This document shows, piece by piece, positions 6,509 through 15,545 of a stretch of 47,039 nt of DNA. The notes under the pieces are model-generated. The model was given only the letters and a program-made list of their open reading frames with translations, ran no database searches and was not told the DNA's origin. Within the stretch, counting starts at the first letter, position 1. Each line of letters starts with the position of its first letter. This DNA comes from Bacteroidota bacterium. GTDB taxonomy: Bacteria; Bacteroidota; Bacteroidia; B-17B0; Aurantibacillaceae. The stretch spans positions 1 through 47,039 of the forward strand of contig SYAL01000040.1 of assembly GCA_005787585.1 (NCBI GenBank), read 5' to 3'. The position numbers and the translations under genes were made by a program.

Positions 6509-6530
6509 GTATTAATAATTTAAATCTTTT

Positions 6531-7133
6531 ATGAAAAAACTAATTTCTTTTATTTTTATCGTTACAGCTTTTACTATGGCTAGTCAGCCTAAAAAAGTTG
6601 CTAAAATGTCACCAATAACTGCTCCTGGATATTATTTATCTGCAAAAGGTGATACAATTAAAGGTGAAATAAGAACTAATCCAGACGATGAACTCGATTT
6701 TCATAGAGGATTCTCTTTTAGACCTGCAAAAGGTGGAAAATTAGTTGAAATAGATATTAAAAAAGCCAAAGCTTATGCCTTTGAAAACAAACAATTTGAA
6801 AAAATAAATAATAATGGTGATGATGTTTTTGCAGAAGCTTTGGCAAAGGGCAGATTGAATTTTTATGAAATACGATTTATGGGGAAAATTGATGGATATG
6901 AAGCTATCGAATCGTCTTATTTTATTCAAGATAATAATGCCGAAGGTGATGATATTAAATTGCGCGATCTTAAAAAACTGAATAATAAATTTTATAAAAA
7001 AGGTCTCGAACCATACATGAAAGAACAAAAAAGTATTTGGGATAATTTAGATAAATTTTCTTTAAAAAAACAAATTGTAATTGAAGCTATTAATGAATTT
7101 AATAAAATATATTTGATTGCTAAACCTGAATAA
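6531..7133 (+). CDS. hypothetical secreted protein, 200 aa
   Basis: Function not recognised. The first ~18 residues (MKKLISFIFIVTAFTMAS) form a signal peptide, so the protein is periplasmic or exported. After it comes PGYYLSAKGDTIKGEIRTNP (about 33-52), a small beta-type motif (GDTIKGEI) shared by many uncharacterised Bacteroidota envelope proteins. The C-terminal half is highly charged and lysine-rich with predicted helices. No lipobox, sorting domain or membrane segment is seen. It has its own consensus promoter and ends in a strong terminator, so it is a single-gene unit after clpP. Confidence 0.8.
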   Translation: MKKLISFIFIVTAFTMASQPKKVAKMSPITAPGYYLSAKGDTIKGEIRTNPDDELDFHRGFSFRPAKGGKLVEIDIKKAKAYAFENKQFEKINNNGDDVFAEALAKGRLNFYEIRFMGKIDGYEAIESSYFIQDNNAEGDDIKLRDLKKLNNKFYKKGLEPYMKEQKSIWDNLDKFSLKKQIVIEAINEFNKIYLIAKPE

Positions 7134-7153
7134 TTATTCAACATAATATTATT

Positions 7154-7186
7154 AAAAAAAGACTCTTAGTAAAGAGTCTTTTTTTT
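7154..7186 (+). terminator. intrinsic terminator after the 6531 gene
   Basis: GACTCTT at 7161-7167 pairs with AAGAGTC at 7172-7178, extended by A/T pairs on both sides, and is followed by eight T. Confidence 0.9.
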
Positions 7187-7268
7187 GTTAAAAATTTATT
7201 CAAAAAAATCTTTAAAAATTCGCTCTTTTTTTTTAATTTTTTAAGGCTATATAATTATAATTAAATAA

Positions 7269-8015
7269 GTGAAAAATTATTTTTTAAAACAGATTTATAA
7301 TTCCATTTTTTTTCCATTGGTATTTGTTTTATTTTTTTGGTTGGTTTTTTTATTTGATAATTTATACGATCTAAACTTAGTAAAATTTGGTTTATTACCC
7401 CGAGAACTAAGAGGATTATTGGGGATAGTAACCTCAGTTTTTATTCATGTTAATTTAAATCATGCAGCATCCAATACATTACCTATTTTAATATTAGGAA
7501 TGATATTATTTTATTTTTATAAAAAAATAGCAAAGTCAATTTTCTTGTGGATTTGGATTATAAGTGGTATTTGGTTATGGATTGGTGGAAGAAACAATCA
7601 TTATCACCCTAACTACCATATTGGAGCAAGTACTTTAATTTATGGCCTAGCTAGTTTTTTATTTTTTAGTGGTGTTTTTAGAAAACATTTAAGATTGATG
7701 GTTGTATCTACATTAGTTGTTTTTTTATATGGTAGTATTATTTGGGGTATTTTTCCAATACAAGAGCAAATAAGCTGGGAAGGGCACTTATTTGGAACTA
7801 TTTCAGGTATTATTTTAGCTTATAATTATCGTAAAGAAGGGCCACAGATTAAAAAATATAATTGGAAAGATGATGAGGATGTTTTAGAAACGGAAGCAGA
7901 AAATAATATAATAGCAGAAAATACTAATCAAGAAAAAAAAATTAATGAAGATGTAAAATTTAAATACATATTCAAACAAAAAAATTCAAATAATGATGAA
8001 AATCAAACTATTTAA
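7269..8015 (+). CDS. rhomboid family intramembrane serine protease
   Basis: A 248-aa polytopic inner-membrane protein with the rhomboid signature. It has HAASN at 65-69 (the conserved His and Asn of the oxyanion region), the catalytic serine S121 in GASTLIYG, and the catalytic histidine H173 in WEGHLFGT. About six hydrophobic helices precede a charged cytoplasmic tail (about 188-248) rich in Asp, Glu and Asn. The start is GTG at 7269; no ATG near the N-terminus gives the first helix intact. Rhomboids cut transmembrane segments of other proteins; the substrate here is unknown. Its 3' end overlaps the end of the convergent ABC transporter gene by 8 bp. Confidence 0.9.
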   Translation: MKNYFLKQIYNSIFFPLVFVLFFWLVFLFDNLYDLNLVKFGLLPRELRGLLGIVTSVFIHVNLNHAASNTLPILILGMILFYFYKKIAKSIFLWIWIISGIWLWIGGRNNHYHPNYHIGASTLIYGLASFLFFSGVFRKHLRLMVVSTLVVFLYGSIIWGIFPIQEQISWEGHLFGTISGIILAYNYRKEGPQIKKYNWKDDEDVLETEAENNIIAENTNQEKKINEDVKFKYIFKQKNSNNDENQTI

Positions 8016-9747
8016 TTTGTAATTGATTTAATTGGAAGTAATTTTTCTTAAGCTCCAATAATTGATCATGAGTACCAATTTCGATAATTCTACCTTCGTT
8101 CATATAAATAATAACATCAGCATGTTTTATACTTGATATTCTGTGACTTACAATAATACTGGATTTATCCTTCATTTCGTTTTTTAAATTTTTAAGGATT
8201 AAAGTCTCGGTTTCGCTATCTACAGCACTTAAACAATCATCAAAAATTAAAAGTTTTGGCTTATTAATTAACGCTCTTGCAATTGATATTCTTTGTTTTT
8301 GTCCTCCACTTAAAGTAACCCCCCTTTCGCCCACCATTGTCTCAAATTGATCAGGAAAACCAGTAATATTATCATAAACCCCTGCTTGTTTTGCAGCAAA
8401 TTCAACTTCGCTTTTAGTAACTAATTTTTCTTGAGCTCCAAAAGCAATATTGTTATAAATAGTATCGCTAAATAAAAAAACCTCTTGTAGAACAACACCA
8501 CAATTTTTACGTAATAATTGTAAATTATGATATTTAATGTTTCTGTTATCAATTAAAATTTCACCCTCGCTTACATCATATTGACGAGTTAATAGATTTA
8601 AAATACTTGATTTTCCACTACCAACTAATCCTATAATTCCTAAAGTTTGTCCACTTTTTAAATGAAAAGAAATATCTTTTAATGCTTTTATTTGATTTTC
8701 TGGATAAATAAAACTAACATTTTTAAAAGTAATGTCACCAATAATAGGATAAATCGAAAAATTTGTGTTTGTAACTATTGGTTTAGTATTTAAAAATTCA
8801 TTTATTCTTGCTTGAGAAGCTTTAGCTCTTTGAACCAGTGAGGTTATCCAACCTAATGAAGCAAATGGCCATGTTAATCGAAATACATATAAAATAAATT
8901 CTGTAATGTTACCAGGCTCAATTTTATTTGCAATCACCAACTTACCTCCATACCATATTGTCATTAAAACACTTAAACCAATCATTAATGCCATTACTGG
9001 TGCAAATAAAGATTCTATTGCAGTAAGTTTTAAACTTGTTTTTTTATAAATTTCATTTTTTTGTTGCATTTGATCACTAAAAAAAAATTCACGATTGTAT
9101 GCTTTTATAACACGAATAGAAGCAAAAGTTTCTTGTGCCTGTGATGTAAGTCGGCTCAATTCTTGCTGTACAGAGGTACTTTGTTTATTTATTAAATTTG
9201 AAACTTTATAAATTAAAAAAGATAAAATAGGTAAAGGAAAAAATACTAATAAAGTTAATAAATAATTAACTTGTAACATAAATATCAAAATTGTAATAGT
9301 TGTAACAATAGTATTAGCTATATACATAACAGCTGGACCTGTATACATTCTAACTTTACTAACATCATCACTAATACGATTCATCAAATCACCAGTGGTT
9401 TGCTGTTTATAAAAATTAGCATCTAAACTCTGATAGTGAGAATAAATTTGATTTTTTTGATCATATTCTATATGCCGACTCATAACAATAATAGATTGAC
9501 GCATTAAAAACATAAAAAAACCACTAGTTATAGCTAAACCTATGATTATTAGAGCAAATTCAATAAATACTTTAGAATCAAAAGATGCTTGATTTCCAAT
9601 AATAGAGACTATCTTATTAGTACTTTTTCTAACAATAATACCCTGATAGGTTCCAAAAATAGTAGAAAGTGAAACAAATAAAATACCACCTAAAAAATGC
9701 CATTTATATTTTATAAAATAAGGCTTTAATGCGTTAAGTTCATTCAC
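8008..9747 (-). CDS. ABC exporter, membrane and ATPase domains fused (MsbA/multidrug type)
   Basis: A 579-aa half-transporter of the type IV exporter family. Six membrane helices span about 15-300, followed by the nucleotide-binding domain. Walker A is GLVGSGKSS (373-381), the Q-loop is VVLQEVFLFSD, the ABC signature is LSGGQ (479-483), Walker B is KLLIFDD (ends 504) and the H-loop is VSHRISS. The residue after the Walker B aspartate is Asp504 where active exporters have catalytic Glu. Such a change marks the weak ATP site in heterodimeric exporters, so it may pair with another half-transporter not in this window. Candidate substrates are lipids, lipid A precursors or drugs. A -7 box touches the start codon. 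Confidence 0.92.
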   Translation of the reverse strand: MNELNALKPYFIKYKWHFLGGILFVSLSTIFGTYQGIIVRKSTNKIVSIIGNQASFDSKVFIEFALIIIGLAITSGFFMFLMRQSIIVMSRHIEYDQKNQIYSHYQSLDANFYKQQTTGDLMNRISDDVSKVRMYTGPAVMYIANTIVTTITILIFMLQVNYLLTLLVFFPLPILSFLIYKVSNLINKQSTSVQQELSRLTSQAQETFASIRVIKAYNREFFFSDQMQQKNEIYKKTSLKLTAIESLFAPVMALMIGLSVLMTIWYGGKLVIANKIEPGNITEFILYVFRLTWPFASLGWITSLVQRAKASQARINEFLNTKPIVTNTNFSIYPIIGDITFKNVSFIYPENQIKALKDISFHLKSGQTLGIIGLVGSGKSSILNLLTRQYDVSEGEILIDNRNIKYHNLQLLRKNCGVVLQEVFLFSDTIYNNIAFGAQEKLVTKSEVEFAAKQAGVYDNITGFPDQFETMVGERGVTLSGGQKQRISIARALINKPKLLIFDDCLSAVDSETETLILKNLKNEMKDKSSIIVSHRISSIKHADVIIYMNEGRIIEIGTHDQLLELKKNYFQLNQLQIK

Positions 9748-9751
9748 GTTG

Positions 9752-9759
9752 CAAATTTA
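9752..9759 (-). promoter_or_regulatory. -7 box immediately upstream of the ABC exporter start
   Basis: The minus strand reads TAAATTTG, an exact -7 match, ending only 4 nt before the ATG at 9747. If used, the transcript would begin at or next to the start codon (a leaderless mRNA), or translation would begin further in. No TTG is found at -33, so support is partial. Confidence 0.4.
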
Positions 9760-9879
9760 TAACAAAATCATTTGGTAAAAGTCTAGATTGATAATTTTAT
9801 TTATTAAAATAAATAGGTTTATATTTTTTTAATAATATGTAAAAAAAGAGATGGTAAAGACTGGTGATTGTTAATAAGC

Positions 9880-9910
9880 TTGTTTTTTATTTCCATTAAG
9901 CCTACATTTG
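9880..9910 (+). promoter_or_regulatory. promoter upstream of nusB
   Basis: TTG at 9880-9882, a 20-nt spacer and TACATTTG at 9903-9910 form a full consensus promoter within the 321-bp gap between the divergent ABC exporter and nusB genes. It implies a leader of about 150 nt before nusB. No other gene, repeat or terminator is seen in the gap. Confidence 0.65.
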
Positions 9911-10068
9911 CTGGTCTTTGAAAAGTAATATGAAAATTAAAAGTTCGAATACATTTTTTTATACCACAATCTGAATTTCGAAAAACAAATAATCAATAAC
10001 TTCAAAATCAATTCAAAAATGAAGTAATTCTATAAAAATTTTATAAAGAAATTAGATCAAAATAAAAA

Positions 10069-11007
10069 ATGTTGAATAGAAGGTTTTTAAGAATAAAAGT
10101 AATGCAATCGCTATATTCGTTTTTTCAACACGATAAAGCAGACATTAGTTTTTTTGAAAAAGAATTATTTAAAAGTCTTGATAAAATATATGAATTATAT
10201 GTTTCTATCATTGCTTTAATAAATGATTTACATAATCTTTCGATGATAATGATAAATGAAAATAAAAATAAATATTTACCTAATCAAAACGATTTAAATC
10301 CAAATTTAAAATTTGTAAATAATGCTTTATTGTTAAGTATTTCAAATAATAAAGAATTAAAATTACAAATTGATAAGCGGAAAATTTCTTGGCAAAACGA
10401 GACTGATGTTATTCGAAAAATTTTTAACGAAATAAAAAATGGTGAACTTTTTAAGACTTATTTAGAGTCTGGAATTTCTAGTATAGATGAAGATAGAGAC
10501 TTTATCATTTCTTTAATTGCCGATAATTTGAGCGAAAACGAAGTTCTAATTTCTTTATTTGAGGAAAAAAATATTCATTGGGCTGACGATTCTTTTGTAG
10601 CATTTAATTCAGTAATTAGAAATTTTGAAGATTTTAAAGGTGAATTTAAAATGCAGGCTTTATTAAAAGACGAAAAAGATGATCTTGAATTTATGAGTAT
10701 TTTATTTAAAAAAACAATACATCACAAACTTGAATTTGAAGAACTGATTAATCGTCATACTCAAAATTGGGAAATAGAACGTATCGCTAATATGGATAAA
10801 TTATTAATGGAAATGGCCTTAGCTGAAATTATTTATCTTCCGAATGTTCCTATCAAAGTTTCTTTAAATGAATATATAGATATTAGCAAAGAATATAGTA
10901 CACCAAATAGCAAAACATTTGTAAATGGAGTACTTGATAAAATTATTGCAGAATTAAAAAAAGATAGTAAAATAAATAAAACTGGAAGAGGATTAAAAGA
11001 AAATTAA
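10069..11007 (+). CDS. nusB: transcription antitermination factor NusB (long Bacteroidota form)
   Basis: A 312-aa protein whose C-terminal third is the NusB fold: NWEIERIANMDKLLMEMALA (about 241-260), then VPIKVSLNEYIDISKEYSTP and SKTFVNGVLDKIIAEL. NusB with NusE binds boxA RNA and lets RNA polymerase read through rRNA operons. The N-terminus LNRRFLRIKVMQSLYSFFQH is also conserved. Classical NusB is about 140 aa; the long central insertion (about 50-180) is usual in this phylum, so it is not an anomaly. The gene has a promoter with a long leader. It overlaps the end of the convergent hypothetical gene by 4 bp. Confidence 0.93.
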   Translation: MLNRRFLRIKVMQSLYSFFQHDKADISFFEKELFKSLDKIYELYVSIIALINDLHNLSMIMINENKNKYLPNQNDLNPNLKFVNNALLLSISNNKELKLQIDKRKISWQNETDVIRKIFNEIKNGELFKTYLESGISSIDEDRDFIISLIADNLSENEVLISLFEEKNIHWADDSFVAFNSVIRNFEDFKGEFKMQALLKDEKDDLEFMSILFKKTIHHKLEFEELINRHTQNWEIERIANMDKLLMEMALAEIIYLPNVPIKVSLNEYIDISKEYSTPNSKTFVNGVLDKIIAELKKDSKINKTGRGLKEN

Positions 11008-11933
11008 AATATACGCATTATTCCGATGTAAGGTAATGGTAATGGTTTTTCAAGCAAAGTATTAGTAATTGTGAAGTTATTATCTAACGCAAAACATCCA
11101 AAGGTCCAAGAAATTCTAGGATTATTAATCAACTTAATTCCTAATCCAACTAAACCAGTTTTAATCGTTGGAAAATACCAAGCTTCAGCAGTAAAAGCTA
11201 ATCGTGAACTAAGTTTATTATAATAAGCTGCGTTTACAAAACCTAAATTTGAATATAAATTTTTAGTGTTTTTTAAAAAAATATCAGATTGAAGTCCTAG
11301 TAATCCGGCAGATAATGTAAAATTTTTATCTATATTTCCACTTGAGTATTTAAAAGAAGAACCATAACCCCAAAGCGCTCTTTCATAAATACTATTAAAA
11401 ATATCTCCAAAGCCAAAAGCATTAAATCCAAGATAATTCCTTTTATTTAATTGATATACACATTTAAAACCTATACTGATTGGAAAAAAAGCAAAGCTTG
11501 TTGAGGTAACTGACCAATTTTTATTAAATGCAAAATCAATGTTTTCGAGTAAAAGCCAATGACTTATTGTTGTAACTTTTTCTTTTTGGAGCAAAAAAGC
11601 ACTCGAAACTAATAAGTAATTATTGCTAGGTTGATTTTCTTCTAAATCATCATCCTCTACTTTTATTTTTTTTGATTTAGAATACTTTTTAACATTATCA
11701 ATTTCTGATTTTTTTAAATTAATAAATTCGTAAGGATTATTTTTTTCAATTCTTATTTCATTCTCAGTCTCCTTGACAACATAGCCAACGAAAACTGATC
11801 CATAATTAGTTTTGAAGGTATATTTTTGGTCTCTCTTATATTCGGGTTTAAAAGATAAACTATCTGAACTTTTTTGAGCTGAAATCTTAAAAGCAAGGCA
11901 AATACAAACTAAATAAATTATAAAATACTTCAA
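11004..11933 (-). CDS. hypothetical secreted, probable outer-membrane beta-barrel protein, 309 aa
   Basis: Not a named family. The N-terminus (MKYFIIYLVCICLAFKISAQ) is a signal peptide ending at the common SAQ cleavage site. Next is a short domain (YTFKTNYGSVFVGYVVKE, about 38-55, and a Lys/Asp/Glu-rich linker about 83-102). From about residue 108 the protein shows alternating aromatic and glycine-rich strands such as SIGFKCVYQL and YLGFNAFGFG. It ends in IMRIF with a terminal aromatic residue, as outer-membrane barrels do. It lies 4 bp downstream of prmC on the same strand and is probably cotranscribed, though no functional link is apparent. Confidence 0.75.
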   Translation of the reverse strand: MKYFIIYLVCICLAFKISAQKSSDSLSFKPEYKRDQKYTFKTNYGSVFVGYVVKETENEIRIEKNNPYEFINLKKSEIDNVKKYSKSKKIKVEDDDLEENQPSNNYLLVSSAFLLQKEKVTTISHWLLLENIDFAFNKNWSVTSTSFAFFPISIGFKCVYQLNKRNYLGFNAFGFGDIFNSIYERALWGYGSSFKYSSGNIDKNFTLSAGLLGLQSDIFLKNTKNLYSNLGFVNAAYYNKLSSRLAFTAEAWYFPTIKTGLVGLGIKLINNPRISWTFGCFALDNNFTITNTLLEKPLPLPYIGIMRIF

Positions 11934-11937
11934 AGTA

Positions 11938-12810
11938 TTATTTTTTAATTGCTCTCAAAAATCTTATTTTACCACTCATATCATTTATTAATTCAACTTC
12001 TAAAAAAAATTGAGACTCGATAGTATATAATTTTACTAAATTAGCAGTTAACGGATTTAATTCAAAATAAAGTTTACCGCCAGAAACTAAAATATGCTCG
12101 CAAGCATTAATTATTTTTTTATAAAACAAAATATCATCTGTTCCCTCAACAAATAATGCAAGGTGAGGTTCGTTTTTTAATACGATTTCTGACATTTTAT
12201 TTTTTTCTTCTGAAATTATGTAAGGTGGATTACTTATAATAATTTGAAATTGTTTATTTGAAAATTTTACAGAAAAATCGTCAATTAAAATATCCGATTT
12301 TATAAAAACAATCTCAGTATGATTATTCGCTGCATTTTTTTTTGATATTAATAAAGCTTCACTACTCAAATCAATAGCAAATACTTGAGCATTAGGGATT
12401 TGTTTTTTTATACTTATTGGTATACAACCAGAACCAGTTCCAAAATCTATAAAAGAAACGCTATTTTGGTTTTCATTTACTATTAAATCTACCAGTTCTT
12501 CTGTTTCGGGTCTTGGAATTAAAACATAAGGTGAAACTATAAATTTCATGCCATAAAACCAAGCTGAACCTAAAATATATTGAACCGGAATTTGTTTTTT
12601 TAATTTTGAACAACATTGATAAATTAAAATCAAATCGCTTTGATTAATATTTGATTGAAGATTAGTATCAACTTTTGTTTTATCAAATTTTAAAAAATGA
12701 TCAGCAACAAGATAAAATATCGCATCAATTTCTGTTTTGTCGTAAATATCAGAAAGCTCCGAATGATAAAAACGAATACAATCAATTAATTTATTACTTG
12801 CAATACGCAT
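11938..12810 (-). CDS. prmC: peptide chain release factor N5-glutamine methyltransferase PrmC
   Basis: A 290-aa SAM-dependent methyltransferase that methylates the Gln of the GGQ motif in release factors RF1/RF2, improving translation termination. The hallmark NPPYI (194-198) binds the target glutamine. IPRPETEELV (98-107) is the family-specific motif and DFGTGSGC (122-129) is the SAM-binding loop. The N-terminal helical domain (1-90) is present, so the length is normal. It is divergent from gatB (153 bp between starts) and followed by the barrel-like gene after 4 bp. Confidence 0.95.
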   Translation of the reverse strand: MRIASNKLIDCIRFYHSELSDIYDKTEIDAIFYLVADHFLKFDKTKVDTNLQSNINQSDLILIYQCCSKLKKQIPVQYILGSAWFYGMKFIVSPYVLIPRPETEELVDLIVNENQNSVSFIDFGTGSGCIPISIKKQIPNAQVFAIDLSSEALLISKKNAANNHTEIVFIKSDILIDDFSVKFSNKQFQIIISNPPYIISEEKNKMSEIVLKNEPHLALFVEGTDDILFYKKIINACEHILVSGGKLYFELNPLTANLVKLYTIESQFFLEVELINDMSGKIRFLRAIKK

Positions 12811-12963
12811 ATATAAAATCGATTAAAAACTGAAATTGTAAAAATAACATTTAAGGATAATTAAAACTTTAATAATAAAAAATATATATATTTTATAAAA
12901 TAATATGAGTCAAGTAATGATTTTGAATTATAAAAAACAGTATCTTTAAAATATCATTTAAAA

Positions 12964-14415
12964 ATGAGTGTTTACGATAAATATCAAGCAGTAATTGGTT
13001 TAGAATGCCACATACAATTGCTTACAAAAACAAAAATGTATAGTAACGATATAGCTGAGTATGGTGGAATTCCAAACACTCATGTGAGTGTAATTACACT
13101 TGGGCACCCCGGAACTTTACCTTTTTTAAACGAAAAAGCCTTAGAATTTGCAGTAAAATTAGGTATTGCTGTTAACGCAGATATAAGAGAAGAAAATCAA
13201 TTTGCTCGAAAAAATTATTTTTATGCCGATTTACCAAAAGGTTATCAAATTACTCAAGATAAAACTCCTATTTGCTCGGGCGGTTATATTATCTCAAAAT
13301 TAAAAGATGGTAAAGAACTACGTGTTAATCTTACGCGAATTCATATGGAAGAAGATGCTGGTAAAAGTTTACATGATATTGATGCCTTTGATACATTAAT
13401 CGATTTAAATCGAGCAGGAACTCCTCTCCTAGAAATTGTAACTGAGCCAGATTTAAGAAGTGGTGAAGAAGCTTATTCATATCTAACAGAAGTTCGTAAG
13501 CTAGTAAGATACTTAGACATTTGTGATGGTAATATGGAAGAAGGCTCTCTAAGATGCGATGCAAATATTTCGGTAATGTTAAAAGATGCTTCTCAATTTG
13601 GTAAAAAAGTTGAAGTAAAAAATATGAACTCTTTTAGAAATGTTCAAAGAGCAATTGATTTTGAAATAAAACGACAAATTGACCTATTAGAAGCAGGTGA
13701 TTTAATTACAGGCGAAACAAGAAGTTTTGATGCAGTTAAAGAATTAACTTTTTCATTACGAAGTAAAGAAAATGCAAATGATTATCGTTACTTTCCGGAA
13801 CCAGATATACAACCAGTATTTATTTCACAAGAATATATTAATAGTATTAAAGCCAAATTACCTTTATTGCCAGCCGATTTATTTAAAATCTATACAGTTA
13901 ATTGTAAATTAAGCGAGTATGATGCAAATCAAATTATCGATTCAAAAGAAGTGGCATGTTATTTTGATCAATTAATTAAGCACACGAATAATTTTAAAAG
14001 TGCTGCAAATTGGCTAATGGGTCCCATCAAAGCCTTTGTTAATGAAAGAGCTATTAACTTTTCGGATTTTAAATTAGCACCTGAAAAAATTGCCGAAATG
14101 ATTGCTTTAATCGATTCAGGTAAAATTAGTAATGCGGTTGCCTCACAAAAAATATTTCCTGAATTAATAAATCATCCAAATAAAGCTGTCCAACAAATTG
14201 CTTCCGAATTAGATCTTATTCAAAATAGTAATAGCAATGAATTACAATTACTTATTGATGAAACTTTATCAAAATTTCCTGATAAAATAAAAGAATATAA
14301 AAATGGAAAATTAGGCTTGTTGGGACTATTTGTTGGCGAAGTAATGAAGTTAAGTAAAGGTAAGGCTGATCCCAAATTATTAAATCAATTAGTTAAACAA
14401 ACTCTAGAAAAATAA
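12964..14415 (+). CDS. gatB: Asp-tRNA(Asn)/Glu-tRNA(Gln) amidotransferase subunit B
   Basis: A 483-aa GatB, the kinase/transamidase subunit that converts Glu-tRNA(Gln) (and Asp-tRNA(Asn)) into the amidated form together with GatA and GatC. The start YQAVIGLECHIQLLTKTKMY, then ARKNYFYADLPKGYQITQ, MEEDAGKSLH and EGSLRCDANISV are diagnostic. The C-terminal tRNA-binding YqeY-like tail (about 340-483) is complete. gatA and gatC are not adjacent, which is common in Bacteroidota. It heads a compact four-gene run; the next gene starts 5 bp after its stop. A weak -7-like TATCTTTA lies at 12941-12948. Confidence 0.97.
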   Translation: MSVYDKYQAVIGLECHIQLLTKTKMYSNDIAEYGGIPNTHVSVITLGHPGTLPFLNEKALEFAVKLGIAVNADIREENQFARKNYFYADLPKGYQITQDKTPICSGGYIISKLKDGKELRVNLTRIHMEEDAGKSLHDIDAFDTLIDLNRAGTPLLEIVTEPDLRSGEEAYSYLTEVRKLVRYLDICDGNMEEGSLRCDANISVMLKDASQFGKKVEVKNMNSFRNVQRAIDFEIKRQIDLLEAGDLITGETRSFDAVKELTFSLRSKENANDYRYFPEPDIQPVFISQEYINSIKAKLPLLPADLFKIYTVNCKLSEYDANQIIDSKEVACYFDQLIKHTNNFKSAANWLMGPIKAFVNERAINFSDFKLAPEKIAEMIALIDSGKISNAVASQKIFPELINHPNKAVQQIASELDLIQNSNSNELQLLIDETLSKFPDKIKEYKNGKLGLLGLFVGEVMKLSKGKADPKLLNQLVKQTLEK

Positions 14416-14420
14416 AAAAT

Positions 14421-15545
14421 ATGCAAAAAATATTAATCTCTCTATCTGTCATCTTATTATTATCATTTTGTGAGGGCAATAAAAAAAATAGCTCATTTCA
14501 ATTAAAAGGAAAATTAACTGACTCAAAAGCAGAAACTTTATATCTTGAAAAACTTAGCTCTACTAAACAAATAATTATTGATAGCGTTATTTTAGATGAA
14601 AACGGAAATTTTGAATTTTTAAATTATACACCAAAAATTGGCTTTTACAGAATTAAAACTAACGATAAAAATTTTGCAATGTTAGTTTTAGATAGCGCTG
14701 ATAAAGTTACAATAAACGGAAGCATAAAAGATTTAGGTAATACATATAAAGTAGAAGGTTCGGCGGAAACAAATATTTTCATTGAATATAATAATTTATC
14801 AAAAAATAGAGATATAAAATTAGATTCATTAAATAAAGCTTTTCAACTCCTAATGGAAACAAATAAAATGGATTCTAAACGAATGGATTCGTTAAGTGCC
14901 ATATTCGAAGCGCCCTATAATTCTATTATTAATCAGTCTAACAAAATGATGGCAGATAAAATTAATAAAAATATTAATATGTATTCTTCTATTATGGCCA
15001 TCCAAGCATTGGATCCTGATAATTATTCAGACTTATATAAGAAATTAGATTATGGCTTAACTAAAAAATTTCCTAATGATAAAAATGTCAACATGTTTCA
15101 CGAGGTAGTCGAAAGAATGCGATCAACAAATATTGGTCAATTTGCTCCCGAAATATTATTACCATCTCCCGATGGAAAAGAAATTGCATTAAGTTCTTTA
15201 AAAGGAAAAGTAGTGTTAATTGATTTTTGGGCTAGCTGGTGTGGCCCTTGTCGAAAAGAAATGCCAAATGTGGTTAAAGTTTATTCTAAATTTAAAAATA
15301 AAGGCTTCGAGATTTATGGTGTTTCTTTAGATCAAGATAAAGAAAAATGGATGGAGGCAATTTCAAAAGATGGAATTAATTGGCCCCAGGTGAGCGACTT
15401 AAAATATTGGGATAATATCGCCGCAAAAATTTATAATGTACAAGGTATTCCTTACACGGTATTAATAGATAAAGATGGAAAAATTATTGCAAAAAATTTA
15501 AGAGGTCAAGAATTAGAAAAAAAGATTGCTGAAGTCTTAAAATAA
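14421..15545 (+). CDS. TlpA-like thiol-disulfide lipoprotein with DUF4369-type N-domain
   Basis: A 374-aa lipoprotein. The signal ends in a lipobox with the acceptor C17 (LLLSFC-EG). Residues about 24-110 (FQLKGKLTDSKAETLYLEKL, DSVILDENGNFEF) form the DUF4369 beta domain often found in front of Bacteroidota thioredoxin-like lipoproteins. A helical linker spans about 125-235. The C-terminus is a TlpA/AhpC-type thioredoxin fold with the redox pair C274 and C277 in FWASWCGPCRKEM and the cis-proline in GIPYTVLI. It likely reduces disulfides in the periplasm, for instance during cytochrome c maturation, which fits the cytochrome-rich operon elsewhere in the window. It overlaps the next gene by one base. 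Confidence 0.9.
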   Translation: MQKILISLSVILLLSFCEGNKKNSSFQLKGKLTDSKAETLYLEKLSSTKQIIIDSVILDENGNFEFLNYTPKIGFYRIKTNDKNFAMLVLDSADKVTINGSIKDLGNTYKVEGSAETNIFIEYNNLSKNRDIKLDSLNKAFQLLMETNKMDSKRMDSLSAIFEAPYNSIINQSNKMMADKINKNINMYSSIMAIQALDPDNYSDLYKKLDYGLTKKFPNDKNVNMFHEVVERMRSTNIGQFAPEILLPSPDGKEIALSSLKGKVVLIDFWASWCGPCRKEMPNVVKVYSKFKNKGFEIYGVSLDQDKEKWMEAISKDGINWPQVSDLKYWDNIAAKIYNVQGIPYTVLIDKDGKIIAKNLRGQELEKKIAEVLK

